64,000 nt of DNA from Porphyrobacter sp. AAP60 (lineage in GTDB: Bacteria > Pseudomonadota > Alphaproteobacteria > Sphingomonadales > Sphingomonadaceae): contig NZ_LJHV01000008.1 in the NCBI RefSeq assembly GCF_001296025.1, positions 62,001 through 126,000 on the forward strand. The letters are read 5' to 3'. Made by a program: the position numbers and the translations under genes. Below the pieces are notes generated by a model. The model saw only the letters and a list, made by a program, of their open reading frames with translations. It searched no databases and was not told the DNA's origin. The number at the start of each line of letters is the position of its first letter. The stretch's first letter is position 1. Below, piece after piece: positions 54,206-62,509 of the stretch.

Positions 54206-55128
54206 AGATTGATCTCGCGCAGGCGCTGCATCAGGAAATCATGCGCGGTGATCGGCGGCTGCGGCTGAGTCGCGGCATCGGTATCAATGCATTCGGGCAG
54301 CGGTTCGATCAGGAAATCGGGCCGAAAATGCAGGAAGAACGGCATGGAATAACGCGCCCGCCGCGCAGCATCTCCGCGCGGGTTCACCACCCGGTGCGTG
54401 GTCGAACGAAGCCGTCCGTTGGTCTGGCGCTGCAACATGTCGCCGACATTGATCACCAGCGCGCCCGGCGGCACATCGACGGCGTGCCAGGTGCCGGCGG
54501 CGGTCAGCAGTTCCAGACCCGCTTCCTCCGCGCCCAGCAGCAGGGTGATGGTATTGATATCCTCGTGCCCCGCAGCGCGAATCGCCCCTTCGGGAGCGCC
54601 TTCGCCGAGCGGCGGGTAATGCAGCAGGCGCATCACCGAATTGCCGTCTTCCACGCTGTCCGCGAAGAAATCCCGCGGGCGACCGAGGTGCAGTGCAATC
54701 GCTTCGAGCACGCGGCCACCGGCAGTTTCGAACGCGGCGAACAGCGCAGCCATGGTTTCGCGGAAGCCTTCGACTTCGGTCGGCCAGACATTGGGGGCCA
54801 TGAATTCAGACAGCGGATGGCCTGCGGGCAGATCGCGCCCGACGTGCCAGAACTCCTTGAGATCGAACACTTCGGCATCCTTGGCCTTTTCGGTGCCGAA
54901 GGGGGTGTAACCGCGCGCGCCACCGCCGCCTTCGATCTTGTAGGTGCGCTTGACCGCGTCGGGCAGGGCGAAGAACGCCTTCGAAACCGCCTCGGCCTCG
55001 TCGATCAGGGCCTGCGGGATCCCGTGATCGCGCACCACGGCAAAGCCGTATTCGCCAAAGCTGCGGCCAAGTTCATCGGCGATGGTTTCAAGCGGCTGGG
55101 CGAGCGAGACGGATGCGATATTGGTCAT
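54199..55128 (-). CDS. Isopenicillin-N-synthase-fold 2-oxoglutarate/Fe(II) dioxygenase
   Basis: This 309-residue oxygenase carries the iron triad His188-x-Asp190 (AAGHEDINTITLLL) and His245 (RSTTHRVVNP). The co-substrate-binding RxS motif is Arg259-Tyr-Ser261. GYTPFGTEKAK near residue 73 and EFWHVGRDLP near 92 are typical of the isopenicillin N synthase/ACC oxidase-like branch. The substrate is unknown; no beta-lactam genes are nearby. A stem-loop terminator overlaps its stop codon. It follows a nucleoside transporter gene on the same strand by 52 bases. Confidence 0.9.
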   Translation of the reverse strand: MTNIASVSLAQPLETIADELGRSFGEYGFAVVRDHGIPQALIDEAEAVSKAFFALPDAVKRTYKIEGGGGARGYTPFGTEKAKDAEVFDLKEFWHVGRDLPAGHPLSEFMAPNVWPTEVEGFRETMAALFAAFETAGGRVLEAIALHLGRPRDFFADSVEDGNSVMRLLHYPPLGEGAPEGAIRAAGHEDINTITLLLGAEEAGLELLTAAGTWHAVDVPPGALVINVGDMLQRQTNGRLRSTTHRVVNPRGDAARRARYSMPFFLHFRPDFLIEPLPECIDTDAATQPQPPITAHDFLMQRLREINLA

Positions 55129-55180
55129 GCGCGCCCTCTACACCCGCGCCTGCGCGCCTGCCAAGAGGCAAGGCGGCCCG

Positions 55181-56665
55181 CTAAAGCGGCAAAAACAGGC
55201 TCGCCAGTGCGGCGCTCATCAGGTTGGCGAGGCTGCCCGCCGCCAGCGCCCGCAGGCCCAGTCGCGCAATCACCGGACGCTGGTTCGGTGCCAGCCCGCC
55301 GGTCACCGCCATCTGGATCGCGATCGAGGAGAAGTTGGCAAAACCGCACAGCGCAAAGGTGATGATCGCACGGCTGCGTTCCGTCAGTTCGCCCGACTGC
55401 ATTGCCCCCAGATCGATGAAGGCGACAAATTCGTTGAGCACGATCTTGGTGCCGAACAATCCGCCTGCAATCTGCGCCTGTTCCCAATCCGAAATACCGA
55501 TCAGGAACATCACAGGCGCAAAAATATAGCCGAGCAATTGCTGGAAACTGACATTGGCCAGCCATTCGGCGGTCGCAGGTGCCAGCGGCGCGCCCATGCC
55601 ATCGGCAAAGCTCACGATTCCGCCGCCGATCCCGGCCAGCAGCCCGTTGGCCAGCGCAACCAGCGCGACGAACACCATCACCATCGCTCCAACCGCAACC
55701 GCCAGCTTCACACCCGTCTGCGTGCCTTGCGCTGCGGCTTCGATAATGTTGGCGGGGCGCTGGCCTTCCTCGAAGGTTTCAGCCGCGCTGACCTCGTCGG
55801 CCTTGGCGCCGCCTTCGAGGATCGAGGCGGGGCCGACCGCGCTGATGCGGGCCTGCGGCAGTTCGACCTCCTGCCCGTTTTCATCATACATCACCACGCG
55901 GGTCGCTTCGGTCAGCGAATTGACCTTGCCCCGCGCCTTCGCCACCGCGGCAAGGCCGACGGTGCTGTTCTGCCCCCCGGCAGGTACCGAACCATCATCC
56001 GGCATCATGATCTTGGCCATCAGGATCCCGCCCGGCGCCGACATGAAGGCGGCAGCCAGCAGAAACGGCACGGCTTCTTCCCCGATGAAGCTGGCGTAGG
56101 CGGCCAGAATCGTGCCTGCCACGCCTGCCATGCCGACGCTCATCAGCGTGAACAGTGCAGGCGGCGACAGCGCTGCGAGATAGGGCCGCACCACCAGCGG
56201 GCTTTCCGATTGGCCAACGAATATGTTCGCTGCCGCGCCCAGCGCCTCGACCCGGCTGATGCCGGTGATCCAGCCGATCGCCCCGCCCACCCAGCGCACC
56301 AGTTTCTGCATGATGCCGAGGTGATAGAGGATCGAGACAATCGCGGCGAAGAACACGATCACCGGCAGCGCCGCGATCACGAAGGTGTTGGCAAAGGGAT
56401 TGTTTTCCATCGGCCCGAACACCGATGTGATCCCGACCTTGGAGAAATCGAGCAGCGCGATCACGCCCTGCGAAAGCCCGCCGATCACCGCTACGCCCGC
56501 ATCGGTACGCAGCACGATCAGAGCGGTGAAGGCTTGCAAGGCAAAGGCCGATCCCACGACCCGCAGATTGATCTTCCGCTTGGCCGTAGACAGCGCAAAG
56601 GCGATGCCCAGAATCGCGAACACCCCGATGAGGCTCAGCAAGATGGACGTGATACTCTCGTTCAC
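55181..56665 (-). CDS. NupC-type concentrative nucleoside transporter with extra domain
   Basis: This 494-residue CNT-family transporter imports nucleosides with Na+ or H+. Family segments are IVFFAAIVSILYHLGIMQ near residue 105, NIFVGQSESPLVVRPYL near 150, FMSAPGGILMAKIMMP near 215, and FALCGFANFSSIAIQMAV near 440. An insertion of about 80 residues (roughly 222-305) replaces the usual short loop and is soluble and charged. The start is GTG at 56665; no better start aligns with the first helix. It is co-oriented with the dioxygenase downstream and divergent from the queuosine-precursor transporter. Confidence 0.88.
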   Translation of the reverse strand: MNESITSILLSLIGVFAILGIAFALSTAKRKINLRVVGSAFALQAFTALIVLRTDAGVAVIGGLSQGVIALLDFSKVGITSVFGPMENNPFANTFVIAALPVIVFFAAIVSILYHLGIMQKLVRWVGGAIGWITGISRVEALGAAANIFVGQSESPLVVRPYLAALSPPALFTLMSVGMAGVAGTILAAYASFIGEEAVPFLLAAAFMSAPGGILMAKIMMPDDGSVPAGGQNSTVGLAAVAKARGKVNSLTEATRVVMYDENGQEVELPQARISAVGPASILEGGAKADEVSAAETFEEGQRPANIIEAAAQGTQTGVKLAVAVGAMVMVFVALVALANGLLAGIGGGIVSFADGMGAPLAPATAEWLANVSFQQLLGYIFAPVMFLIGISDWEQAQIAGGLFGTKIVLNEFVAFIDLGAMQSGELTERSRAIITFALCGFANFSSIAIQMAVTGGLAPNQRPVIARLGLRALAAGSLANLMSAALASLFLPL

Positions 56666-56883
56666 GGCAGCGAATTGCCCTTGTGCTTGTGCTTTTGCGG
56701 AAAAATGTGACCCCTGAAGCTGGCGGGGTGGCAGTTTGCGCCGCGAGTTGCAAGGGGCATGGCCGGGCAGACCCACAGCCGCACTGCGGCAAGCCAGCCG
56801 GATGGCGCCGGTTACAGGCCTGCCGGTGATTGGGCGGCCCGCGCCGCTTTTCTTTTGCGCGCGCGCTGGCTAGCAAGCAGGAG

Positions 56884-57597
56884 ATGACAGAAACCGCGCC
56901 CGCCGCCACCGCCGCTCCGCTCACCACCATGCCGCCGAACATGCCGCTGGGCCTGTTCGTGTTCACGTTGGTTTATGGCGGGATGACTGTGCTGGCAGGC
57001 GTGCTGGCGTACAAGCAGGTGCAGTTATGGCCGACCGATCTGGCGGTAGAGAGCGGGATTTTCGCCTTTCTGCTGCTGGTGGTGATTTCCAGCACGATGG
57101 CGCAGATTTACGGGCGCCAGTTTGCGCAGCGGATCGTGTGGTGGGGCTTTCTGCCGCTGCTGATATCCTCGCTGCTGATGGCGCTGGTGCTGAACCTGCC
57201 CGCCTCGACCGAGATGATCGCAGGGCGCGCCGATGATCTGGCCGCGTTCGAGCGGGTGCACAGCACGGTGTGGCGGGTGTGGGCGGCGGGCCCGGCGGCT
57301 TACATTACCTCGCTGCTGCTCAACATCTGGATTTTCGACCGGCTGAAGGGGGCCGGCGCGGAATCGACCCTCGGCCTGATGGTACGCGGCGCGATTGCCT
57401 CGGCACTGTCGCAGGCGGTCGATTCGGTGATCTTCATCACGCTGGCCTTTTACGGCCTGTTCCCGATCATGAACCTGCTGATCGGACAGGTGATCGCCAA
57501 GGTCGTGCTGTCGCTGGTGCTGGTGCCGTTCCTGATCACCGGCGGGGTGAAGGCCGCCCGCTGGCTTGACGCGCGGGGAACTCGGCCCGCGCTTTGA
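56884..57597 (+). CDS. Queuosine precursor transporter (YhhQ/QPTR family)
   Basis: This 237-residue protein has six predicted transmembrane helices in the ECF-like VUT_1 fold. The family pattern is visible in VVISSTMAQIYGRQFAQRIVWWG near residue 65, and in IASALSQAVDSVIFITLAFYG near 180, with the conserved Gln-x-x-Asp. YhhQ proteins import 7-cyano- or 7-aminomethyl-7-deazaguanine for queuosine tRNA modification. Other queuosine genes are not adjacent. The ATG at 56884 was chosen; its frame ends four bases inside the frame of the next gene. Confidence 0.85.
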   Translation: MTETAPAATAAPLTTMPPNMPLGLFVFTLVYGGMTVLAGVLAYKQVQLWPTDLAVESGIFAFLLLVVISSTMAQIYGRQFAQRIVWWGFLPLLISSLLMALVLNLPASTEMIAGRADDLAAFERVHSTVWRVWAAGPAAYITSLLLNIWIFDRLKGAGAESTLGLMVRGAIASALSQAVDSVIFITLAFYGLFPIMNLLIGQVIAKVVLSLVLVPFLITGGVKAARWLDARGTRPAL

Positions 57598-57647
57598 GTG
57601 GCTGCCGAGATAGTGTAATCTTCCCGTCTGTACGGGGAGATGGACTT

Positions 57648-57968
57648 ATAAAAATCGGAATGATCGCAATCGCGGCCAGCACCATCGCACTGGGTGCCTG
57701 CGCACCGGTCGGCGGGCCGGGGGTAAGCGCCTATTACGATTGCGGCGATGGCACACGGCTGAAGGTCGACAACCTCTCGGACGACCGGATCATGGTGCAG
57801 ATGAACAATGACAGGCCGGTCACCCTGCCAGCTGACAAGGCGGCATCGGGCGCGAGATACATGAGCCCGACGCACCAGTTCTGGAGCAAGGGCGACGAGG
57901 CGACCTGGACGGTGGGCCGCATGGTGCCGATAACCTGCCAAAAGGTAGCCGTGCCGCGCGGGATGTGA
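57648..57968 (+). CDS. MliC-family lipoprotein, apparent AUA start
   Basis: The mature part carries the MliC/C-type lysozyme inhibitor pattern: YYDCGDGTRLKVDNLSDDR, LPADKAASGARYMSP, and the terminal TCQKVAVPRGM. The lipoprotein signal ends at ALGAC. No canonical start fits. The only nearby in-frame ATG (57660) would leave a 13-residue signal without a basic residue. An ATA at 57648 lies 8 bases after a perfect GGAG and would give IKIGMIAIAASTIALGAC. It protects peptidoglycan from lysozyme in the periplasm. From the ATG, coordinates would be 57660-57968. Confidence 0.8.
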   Translation: MKIGMIAIAASTIALGACAPVGGPGVSAYYDCGDGTRLKVDNLSDDRIMVQMNNDRPVTLPADKAASGARYMSPTHQFWSKGDEATWTVGRMVPITCQKVAVPRGM

Positions 57969-58009
57969 TGGCGCAGGCCTCTCGACCTTGAAGCGGCAGA
58001 GCTTGCCCG

Positions 58010-58105
58010 GTTGCAACGCAACTGCAAGGGCGACCGCCCGCCCGCAGCGGGTCCGAAGCGAAGCGCAAGACATCTAGCGAGGACGAAGCCGCGGAGGCGG
58101 GTGCG
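58010..58105 (-). repeat. 3'-hairpin element, copy 5 (after tRNA-Lys)
   Basis: Minus-strand sense, beginning 12 bases after the encoded CCA of tRNA-Lys. Hairpin I has the CTCC loop with 7 of 9 stem pairs (58084-58105). Then GTCCTCG. Hairpin II: GTC/GAC enclosing GCG-CTT-CGC. Then CTGCGGGCG, hairpin III GGGCG-GT-CGCCC, CTTGC, and hairpin IV GTTGC-GTT-GCAAC (58010-58022). Confidence 0.8.
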
Positions 58106-58116
58106 AAGAACGAAAA

Positions 58117-58192
<76 letters not shown>

Positions 58193-58223
58193 ACCGGAAG
58201 CCGCGCCGAAGCGCGAAGGGCGC

Positions 58224-58718
58224 TCACCTAGGCAGGGGGCGGCGGCGGGTCAAGCGGGCAAAGGCTTGCGCGATGGTGAAACCGTTCAGCGGATCGCGCC
58301 AGCCGGGGGCAATCGCCCGCGCCGGGGCCAGCACGAAATCGCGCCGCGCATAGGCGGGGTGAGGGATGGCGAGGCCTTTTGACCGCCAGATCCCGCCGCT
58401 CCACAGTACCACGTCCAGATCCAGCACCCGGTCGCCCCAGCGCTGGCCGCGCCGCCGGCCGAATTCACGCTCCATCCGCTTGAGCGCGGCGAGCAGCGCG
58501 GGCGGGGTAAGGTCGCTTTCCAGCACCAGCGCCGCATTGGCGAATCGGCGCCGCGCCGCGCCCATCGGGGCGCTGGCCATGACGGCAGAGCGCGCGCTGA
58601 CGGTGCCGAGCGCGGCGATTTCCTCCATCGCGGCATGCACCACGCCCGGCGGCGGACCATAAAACCCGTGCCGCCGGTTGCTGCCCAGCGCGACGAGATA
58701 GGTGCTGGACACCTTCAA
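58224..58718 (-). CDS. folK: 2-amino-4-hydroxy-6-hydroxymethyldihydropteridine pyrophosphokinase
   Basis: This 164-residue HPPK adds pyrophosphate to 6-hydroxymethyl-7,8-dihydropterin in folate synthesis. Signatures are VALGSNRR at the start, RRFANAALVLES near residue 58, the GDRVLDLDVVLW motif near 95 carrying the metal-binding Asp pair, and IPHPAYARRDFVLAPARAIAP near 117. It stands 10 bases downstream of the amidase gene on the same strand and just upstream of tRNA-Lys. Confidence 0.94.
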   Translation of the reverse strand: MKVSSTYLVALGSNRRHGFYGPPPGVVHAAMEEIAALGTVSARSAVMASAPMGAARRRFANAALVLESDLTPPALLAALKRMEREFGRRRGQRWGDRVLDLDVVLWSGGIWRSKGLAIPHPAYARRDFVLAPARAIAPGWRDPLNGFTIAQAFARLTRRRPLPR

Positions 58719-58728
58719 ACCCCCGGGC

Positions 58729-59607
58729 TCAGATGTCTTGCGCGATGCGGCCGTAAAGCTGCGGGCGGCGATCGCGGAAAAAGCCCATGCCCGCGCGGTG
58801 CCGCGCCGCCTGCGCCAGATCGAGCCGTGCGGTCAGTACGCCGGTTTCCGCCGCGCCATATTCGGCAAGGAAATCGCCCCATTCATCGGTGATGAAGGAA
58901 TGACCGTAAAAGGACTGCGCGCGGTCTTCAGGCCCTTCGTGTCCGATCCGGTTGCTTGCGACCACCGGCATGCAGTTCGACACTGCATGGCCCAGCATGG
59001 CGCGGCGCCACATGCGGCTGGTGTCGAGATCGGCGTCATAGGGCTCGGAACCGATGGCGGTGGGATAAAGCAGCACTTCCGCCCCCATCAAGGCCATGAC
59101 GCGGGCCGTTTCGGGATACCACTGGTCCCAGCAGATGCCGACGCCGACCTTCACCAGCGCGCCATCCTCGCCCGGCACATCCCACACCTTGAAGCCATCA
59201 TTGCCGGGTCGGAAATAGTATTTTTCCTCATACCCCGGCCCATCGGGGATATGGCTTTTGCGGTAGGTGCCCATGATGCCGCCATCCGGGCCGATCATCG
59301 CAAGAGTGTTGTAATAGTGGTGCCCGTCGCGCTCGAAAAAGCTGGTCGGGATCGTCACCTTCAGACGCGCTGCCAGCGCCTGCATCGCGATCACGCTGGG
59401 ATGCTCAGGCGTCGGGCGGGCGAGCGCGAACAGCGCCTCGTCTTCCTCGCGGCAGAAATAGGGGCCGGAAAACAGTTCCGGCGGCAGGATCAGCTGCGCA
59501 CCCTGGGCCGCAGCCTCCTCCACCAGCGCCGTGACGGCGGCAATGTTGGCAGCTTCGTCATCCGAGCCGAGGGCAAGCTGAAGGGCGGCGACAGTGATCT
59601 TGGTCAT
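58729..59607 (-). CDS. aguB: N-carbamoylputrescine amidase
   Basis: This 292-residue nitrilase-superfamily enzyme hydrolyses N-carbamoylputrescine to putrescine in the agmatine route. The catalytic triad is Glu44 (LPPELFSGPYFC), Lys117 (YRKSHIPDGPGYEEKYYF) and Cys159 (GICWDQWYPE). The FSGPYFC and WDQWYPE contexts are specific for this subfamily. Agmatine deiminase is not next to it; folK is the co-oriented downstream gene and an exported methyltransferase-like gene lies upstream. Confidence 0.93.
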   Translation of the reverse strand: MTKITVAALQLALGSDDEAANIAAVTALVEEAAAQGAQLILPPELFSGPYFCREEDEALFALARPTPEHPSVIAMQALAARLKVTIPTSFFERDGHHYYNTLAMIGPDGGIMGTYRKSHIPDGPGYEEKYYFRPGNDGFKVWDVPGEDGALVKVGVGICWDQWYPETARVMALMGAEVLLYPTAIGSEPYDADLDTSRMWRRAMLGHAVSNCMPVVASNRIGHEGPEDRAQSFYGHSFITDEWGDFLAEYGAAETGVLTARLDLAQAARHRAGMGFFRDRRPQLYGRIAQDI

Positions 59608-59625
59608 GTCGCCGCCTCTACTGCA

Positions 59626-60477
59626 TTACATCGACTTCTTGAACAGGAGAGTCATGCGGTCGCTTTCGCCAAGGTCAGCCAGATCGGCACGCTTGGTGGC
59701 CTGCACCGGGGGCATTTCCCACACGCCTTCGGGGTGGTTGGCGGGATCCTTGGCGTTGGCGTTGATTTCGCTTGTCCCAACCAGTTCAAAGCCGTTGAGG
59801 CGCATGAAATCAACCACGTCCTGCTGCTTCAGATAGCCCTTCGTGCCATTGGCATAGGACCACGGCGCATCCGCCTTGGCGCGGTGCTGGACGATGCCGA
59901 TATAGCCATCATCCTTGAGCAGTTCGCGCATCGCGCGAATCTCGGTATCCGCAATCCCGGCGCGGGTGATGCCGTGCAGCGCGCGGATCACCAGAATGCG
60001 ATCGAAGGTGCCCTTCTGTTCGGCCGCCTTGTCGAGCGTCAGACCGCTGAACTTGTCTGCGGGCAACCCGGTATAACCGGCCACTTCCGCGCCGAAACCA
60101 GCCGCCATGTCGCGGACACGCTGCTGGCGGGCCGGATCGGCAGACGCGCTCAGCGGGTTGGTGTAGAGGCCGACCAGCTCGCCCTCGCCCCCGAGATAAT
60201 GGCCCAGCAGGCGCGAATACCAGCCGCCCCCGGGCGAATATTCGCCCACCTTCATGTCCGGCGCGACCTGGAAGAAGGCCAGCGTTTCGGACGGGTGGCG
60301 GTGAACGTCGCGCGCCTTGTCATCCTTGCGGGTCGGATGATTGACCGCACCTGAAATCGCCTCGGCATGGGTTGCGGCGAAGCTGGAGCCTTCGGGCTTG
60401 GCGTGACCATCGGCCAGCAGCGGCGCGGCAATCGCAAGGCCGCTCGCAGCGGTGAGGGCTAGAATCAACTTTTTCAC
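59626..60477 (-). CDS. Exported methyltransferase-fold protein (COG4798-like)
   Basis: This 283-residue protein starts with a signal peptide (GTG start, VKKLILALTAASGLAIAAPLLA), followed by a class I methyltransferase-like domain. The motif I region reads YSPGGGWYSRLL near residue 82 and later segments are FDRILVIRALHGI and MRELLKDDGYIGIVQH. It resembles predicted methyltransferases that carry export signals. Because SAM is not expected in the periplasm, it may have another function or ligand. The GTG at 60477 follows a GGGAG ribosome site. It is divergent from msrA. Confidence 0.82.
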   Translation of the reverse strand: MKKLILALTAASGLAIAAPLLADGHAKPEGSSFAATHAEAISGAVNHPTRKDDKARDVHRHPSETLAFFQVAPDMKVGEYSPGGGWYSRLLGHYLGGEGELVGLYTNPLSASADPARQQRVRDMAAGFGAEVAGYTGLPADKFSGLTLDKAAEQKGTFDRILVIRALHGITRAGIADTEIRAMRELLKDDGYIGIVQHRAKADAPWSYANGTKGYLKQQDVVDFMRLNGFELVGTSEINANAKDPANHPEGVWEMPPVQATKRADLADLGESDRMTLLFKKSM

Positions 60478-60574
60478 GGGTACTCTCCCTTGGAATATCA
60501 GACACTGGCGACAACGCAGCAGTGGCAAATCCGGTTTCCAGCCCTATCTCTGGCAGAAATCAGCGGAGAATTCG

Positions 60575-61141
60575 ATGAGCAATTTGGAAACGGCATCAGA
60601 GACTGCGATCATCGCGGGCGGGTGCTTTTGGTGCACAGAGGCGGTGTTCCGCGATGTGGTGGGCGTGAGCCTGGTCGAAAGCGGCTATATCGGCGGCAGC
60701 AAGCCCAGCCCGACCTACAAGGAAGTCTGCACCGGCACCACCGGCCATGCCGAAGGCATCCGCGTGACGTTCGATCCCCACGCGATCAGCCTTGCCGAGA
60801 TTTACGACGTGTTTCTTGGCACGCATGATCCGACGCAGCTGAACCGGCAGGGCGGCGACATCGGCACGCAATATCGCAGCGCGATCTTCCCGTTGTCAGA
60901 CGAACAGGGCGCCGAGGCGGAAGCCGCCATCGGGCGATGGAACGCCGAAAACGGCAAGATGGCGGTGACCACCATCGAAGGCCTGTCGGGCGGCGAACAG
61001 GTGATGGAATGGTATCCGGCCGAAGATTACCATCAGGAATACTGGGACGGCGAAGGCCAGCGCAACCCCTATTGCCAGGCGGTCATCCCGCCCAAGCTGA
61101 TGAAATTGCGCAAGTCGTTTCAGAAGTATGTGAAGGATTGA
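60575..61141 (+). CDS. msrA: Peptide-methionine (S)-S-oxide reductase MsrA
   Basis: This 188-residue enzyme reduces methionine-S-sulfoxide in proteins. The catalytic motif is Gly16-Cys17-Phe-Trp-Cys20 (AGGCFWCTEAVF), followed by GYIGG, GHAEGIRVTFDP and DIGTQYRSAIF, all typical. The last segments EDYHQEYWDGEG and NPYCQAVIPPKL are conserved. The ATG at 60575 has a GGAG site. There is no signal peptide, so it acts in the cytoplasm. A CGAAAG/CTTTCG hairpin at 61143-61159 follows the stop codon. Confidence 0.96.
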   Translation: MSNLETASETAIIAGGCFWCTEAVFRDVVGVSLVESGYIGGSKPSPTYKEVCTGTTGHAEGIRVTFDPHAISLAEIYDVFLGTHDPTQLNRQGGDIGTQYRSAIFPLSDEQGAEAEAAIGRWNAENGKMAVTTIEGLSGGEQVMEWYPAEDYHQEYWDGEGQRNPYCQAVIPPKLMKLRKSFQKYVKD

Positions 61142-61270
61142 GCGAAAGGGCTGCTTTCGTAATCATTCGGAAAAATGCTGCCATTCTGGAAACGACCCCG
61201 TTTCCGCCATTCCCCGAGGGGCAATATGTGCTTTAAGACATGCACCTAAATCTAGGCTGGACACCGGCAC

Positions 61271-62269
61271 ATGAAACGACGTCGCGCATTTCTCCTTGCA
61301 GCAGTCTTGTTGGTCGGCGCGGTCTATTTCGCCAATGCATCTTGGCTTGCGCCTGAGCCTCAGGGCGAAGCGCGGTTGATGGCCCACAGGGGAATCCATC
61401 AGCTTTACGACCGGACTGGGATCGACAAGGACACCTGCACCGCCAACCGCATGCTGCCCCCGACGAACCCTTATATCGAGAACACCCTGCCATCGATTGC
61501 AGCCAGCTTTCAGGCAGGCGCCGACATCCTTGAGATCGATATTCACCCGACGACCGACAACGCGTTCGTGGTCTTCCACGATTGGACGATCGATTGCCGC
61601 ACCGAAGGGAAGGGCGTCACGCGTGAGCTATCGCTGGAATATCTCAAATCGCTCGATGTCGGCTATGGCTACACTGCCGATGGCGGCAAGACCTTCCCGT
61701 TCCGTGGGCAGGGCAAGGGCATGATGCCGTCGCTCGCTGAAGTGCTGAAGGCCTTTCCCGAGCAACGCTTCCTGATCAACTTCAAAAGCCGCTGGATAGA
61801 GGAAGCGGATCTTCTGCATGCCTATCTGGAGCGCAACGGGATCGTTATCGATGACAAGATCATGGTCTATGGCCACGAGAAGCCCGTGGGGCGCTGGAAA
61901 GCAATCAACCCGAACGGCTTTGCTTTCTCCAAAGCGGAGATGAAGAAGTGCACCCTTGATTACATGAAGGTCAGCTGGAGCACGAACTTGCCGGCATCTT
62001 GCGTCGACAGCGTGATCGGGGTGCCGATCAACTACAGGCAACTGGTATGGGGATGGCCCAACCGGTTTCTTGAACGGATGCGCCAATCGAACACGACCGT
62101 GATCTTCCTTGGAAACGTCGAAAACGAGAATGGTGCCCCCGGCATCACGGACCCTGACGATATTGATGCTGTTCCGTCAGGCTTCAACGGACTGATCTGG
62201 ACCGATGCTATTGAAAGGGTCGGGCCAGCGTGGACAAAGAAGGCAGGCGAGCGTGCGTCTGGCGCTTAG
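61271..62269 (+). CDS. Membrane-anchored glycerophosphodiester phosphodiesterase-family protein
   Basis: This 332-residue protein starts with a signal anchor (MKRRRAFLLAAVLLVGAVYF), followed by a GDPD-type TIM barrel. Catalytic-type residues are visible in LMAHRGIHQLY near residue 36, ADILEIDIHP near 85 and VVFHDWTIDCRT near 100. It may cleave glycerophosphodiesters outside the inner membrane. Several long insertions and a Cys-rich pattern set it apart from typical GlpQ/UgpQ, so the substrate may differ. It stands 129 bases after msrA, in the same direction. Confidence 0.85.
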   Translation: MKRRRAFLLAAVLLVGAVYFANASWLAPEPQGEARLMAHRGIHQLYDRTGIDKDTCTANRMLPPTNPYIENTLPSIAASFQAGADILEIDIHPTTDNAFVVFHDWTIDCRTEGKGVTRELSLEYLKSLDVGYGYTADGGKTFPFRGQGKGMMPSLAEVLKAFPEQRFLINFKSRWIEEADLLHAYLERNGIVIDDKIMVYGHEKPVGRWKAINPNGFAFSKAEMKKCTLDYMKVSWSTNLPASCVDSVIGVPINYRQLVWGWPNRFLERMRQSNTTVIFLGNVENENGAPGITDPDDIDAVPSGFNGLIWTDAIERVGPAWTKKAGERASGA

Positions 62270-62415
62270 GCCCATAGCCGCATGGCCGCAATTGCGGACA
62301 AATCGATAACACCTGCATGGCTGCTGTCCACCCACTTTCGGTCATTCGCCGCGCCCGGGCACAGTCCCGAAAGCAAAATTGCAGCAAGCAACTCCATTGG
62401 CGACAATCCAAGGTT

Positions 62416-62503
62416 CGTCGCCCCGTGCTTGACACGGGGCTTGGCTTTTCTCTTGCTGGAACGGAAGAAGCAAGCCGAGCCCCGGATCAAGTCCGGGGCG
62501 ACG
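62416..62503. repeat. Paired extragenic palindrome (REP/BIME-like)
   Basis: CGTCGCCCCGTGCTTGACAC with GGGGCTTGGCTT is mirrored by AAGCCGAGCCCCGGATCAAG with TCCGGGGCGACG, giving two GC-rich palindromes in inverted orientation about 30 bases apart. The GGACTTGATCCGGGGC-type core is typical of dispersed alphaproteobacterial repeats. It lies between convergent genes (GDPD and RsmB-type). Confidence 0.75.
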
Positions 62504-62509
62504 GTGATT

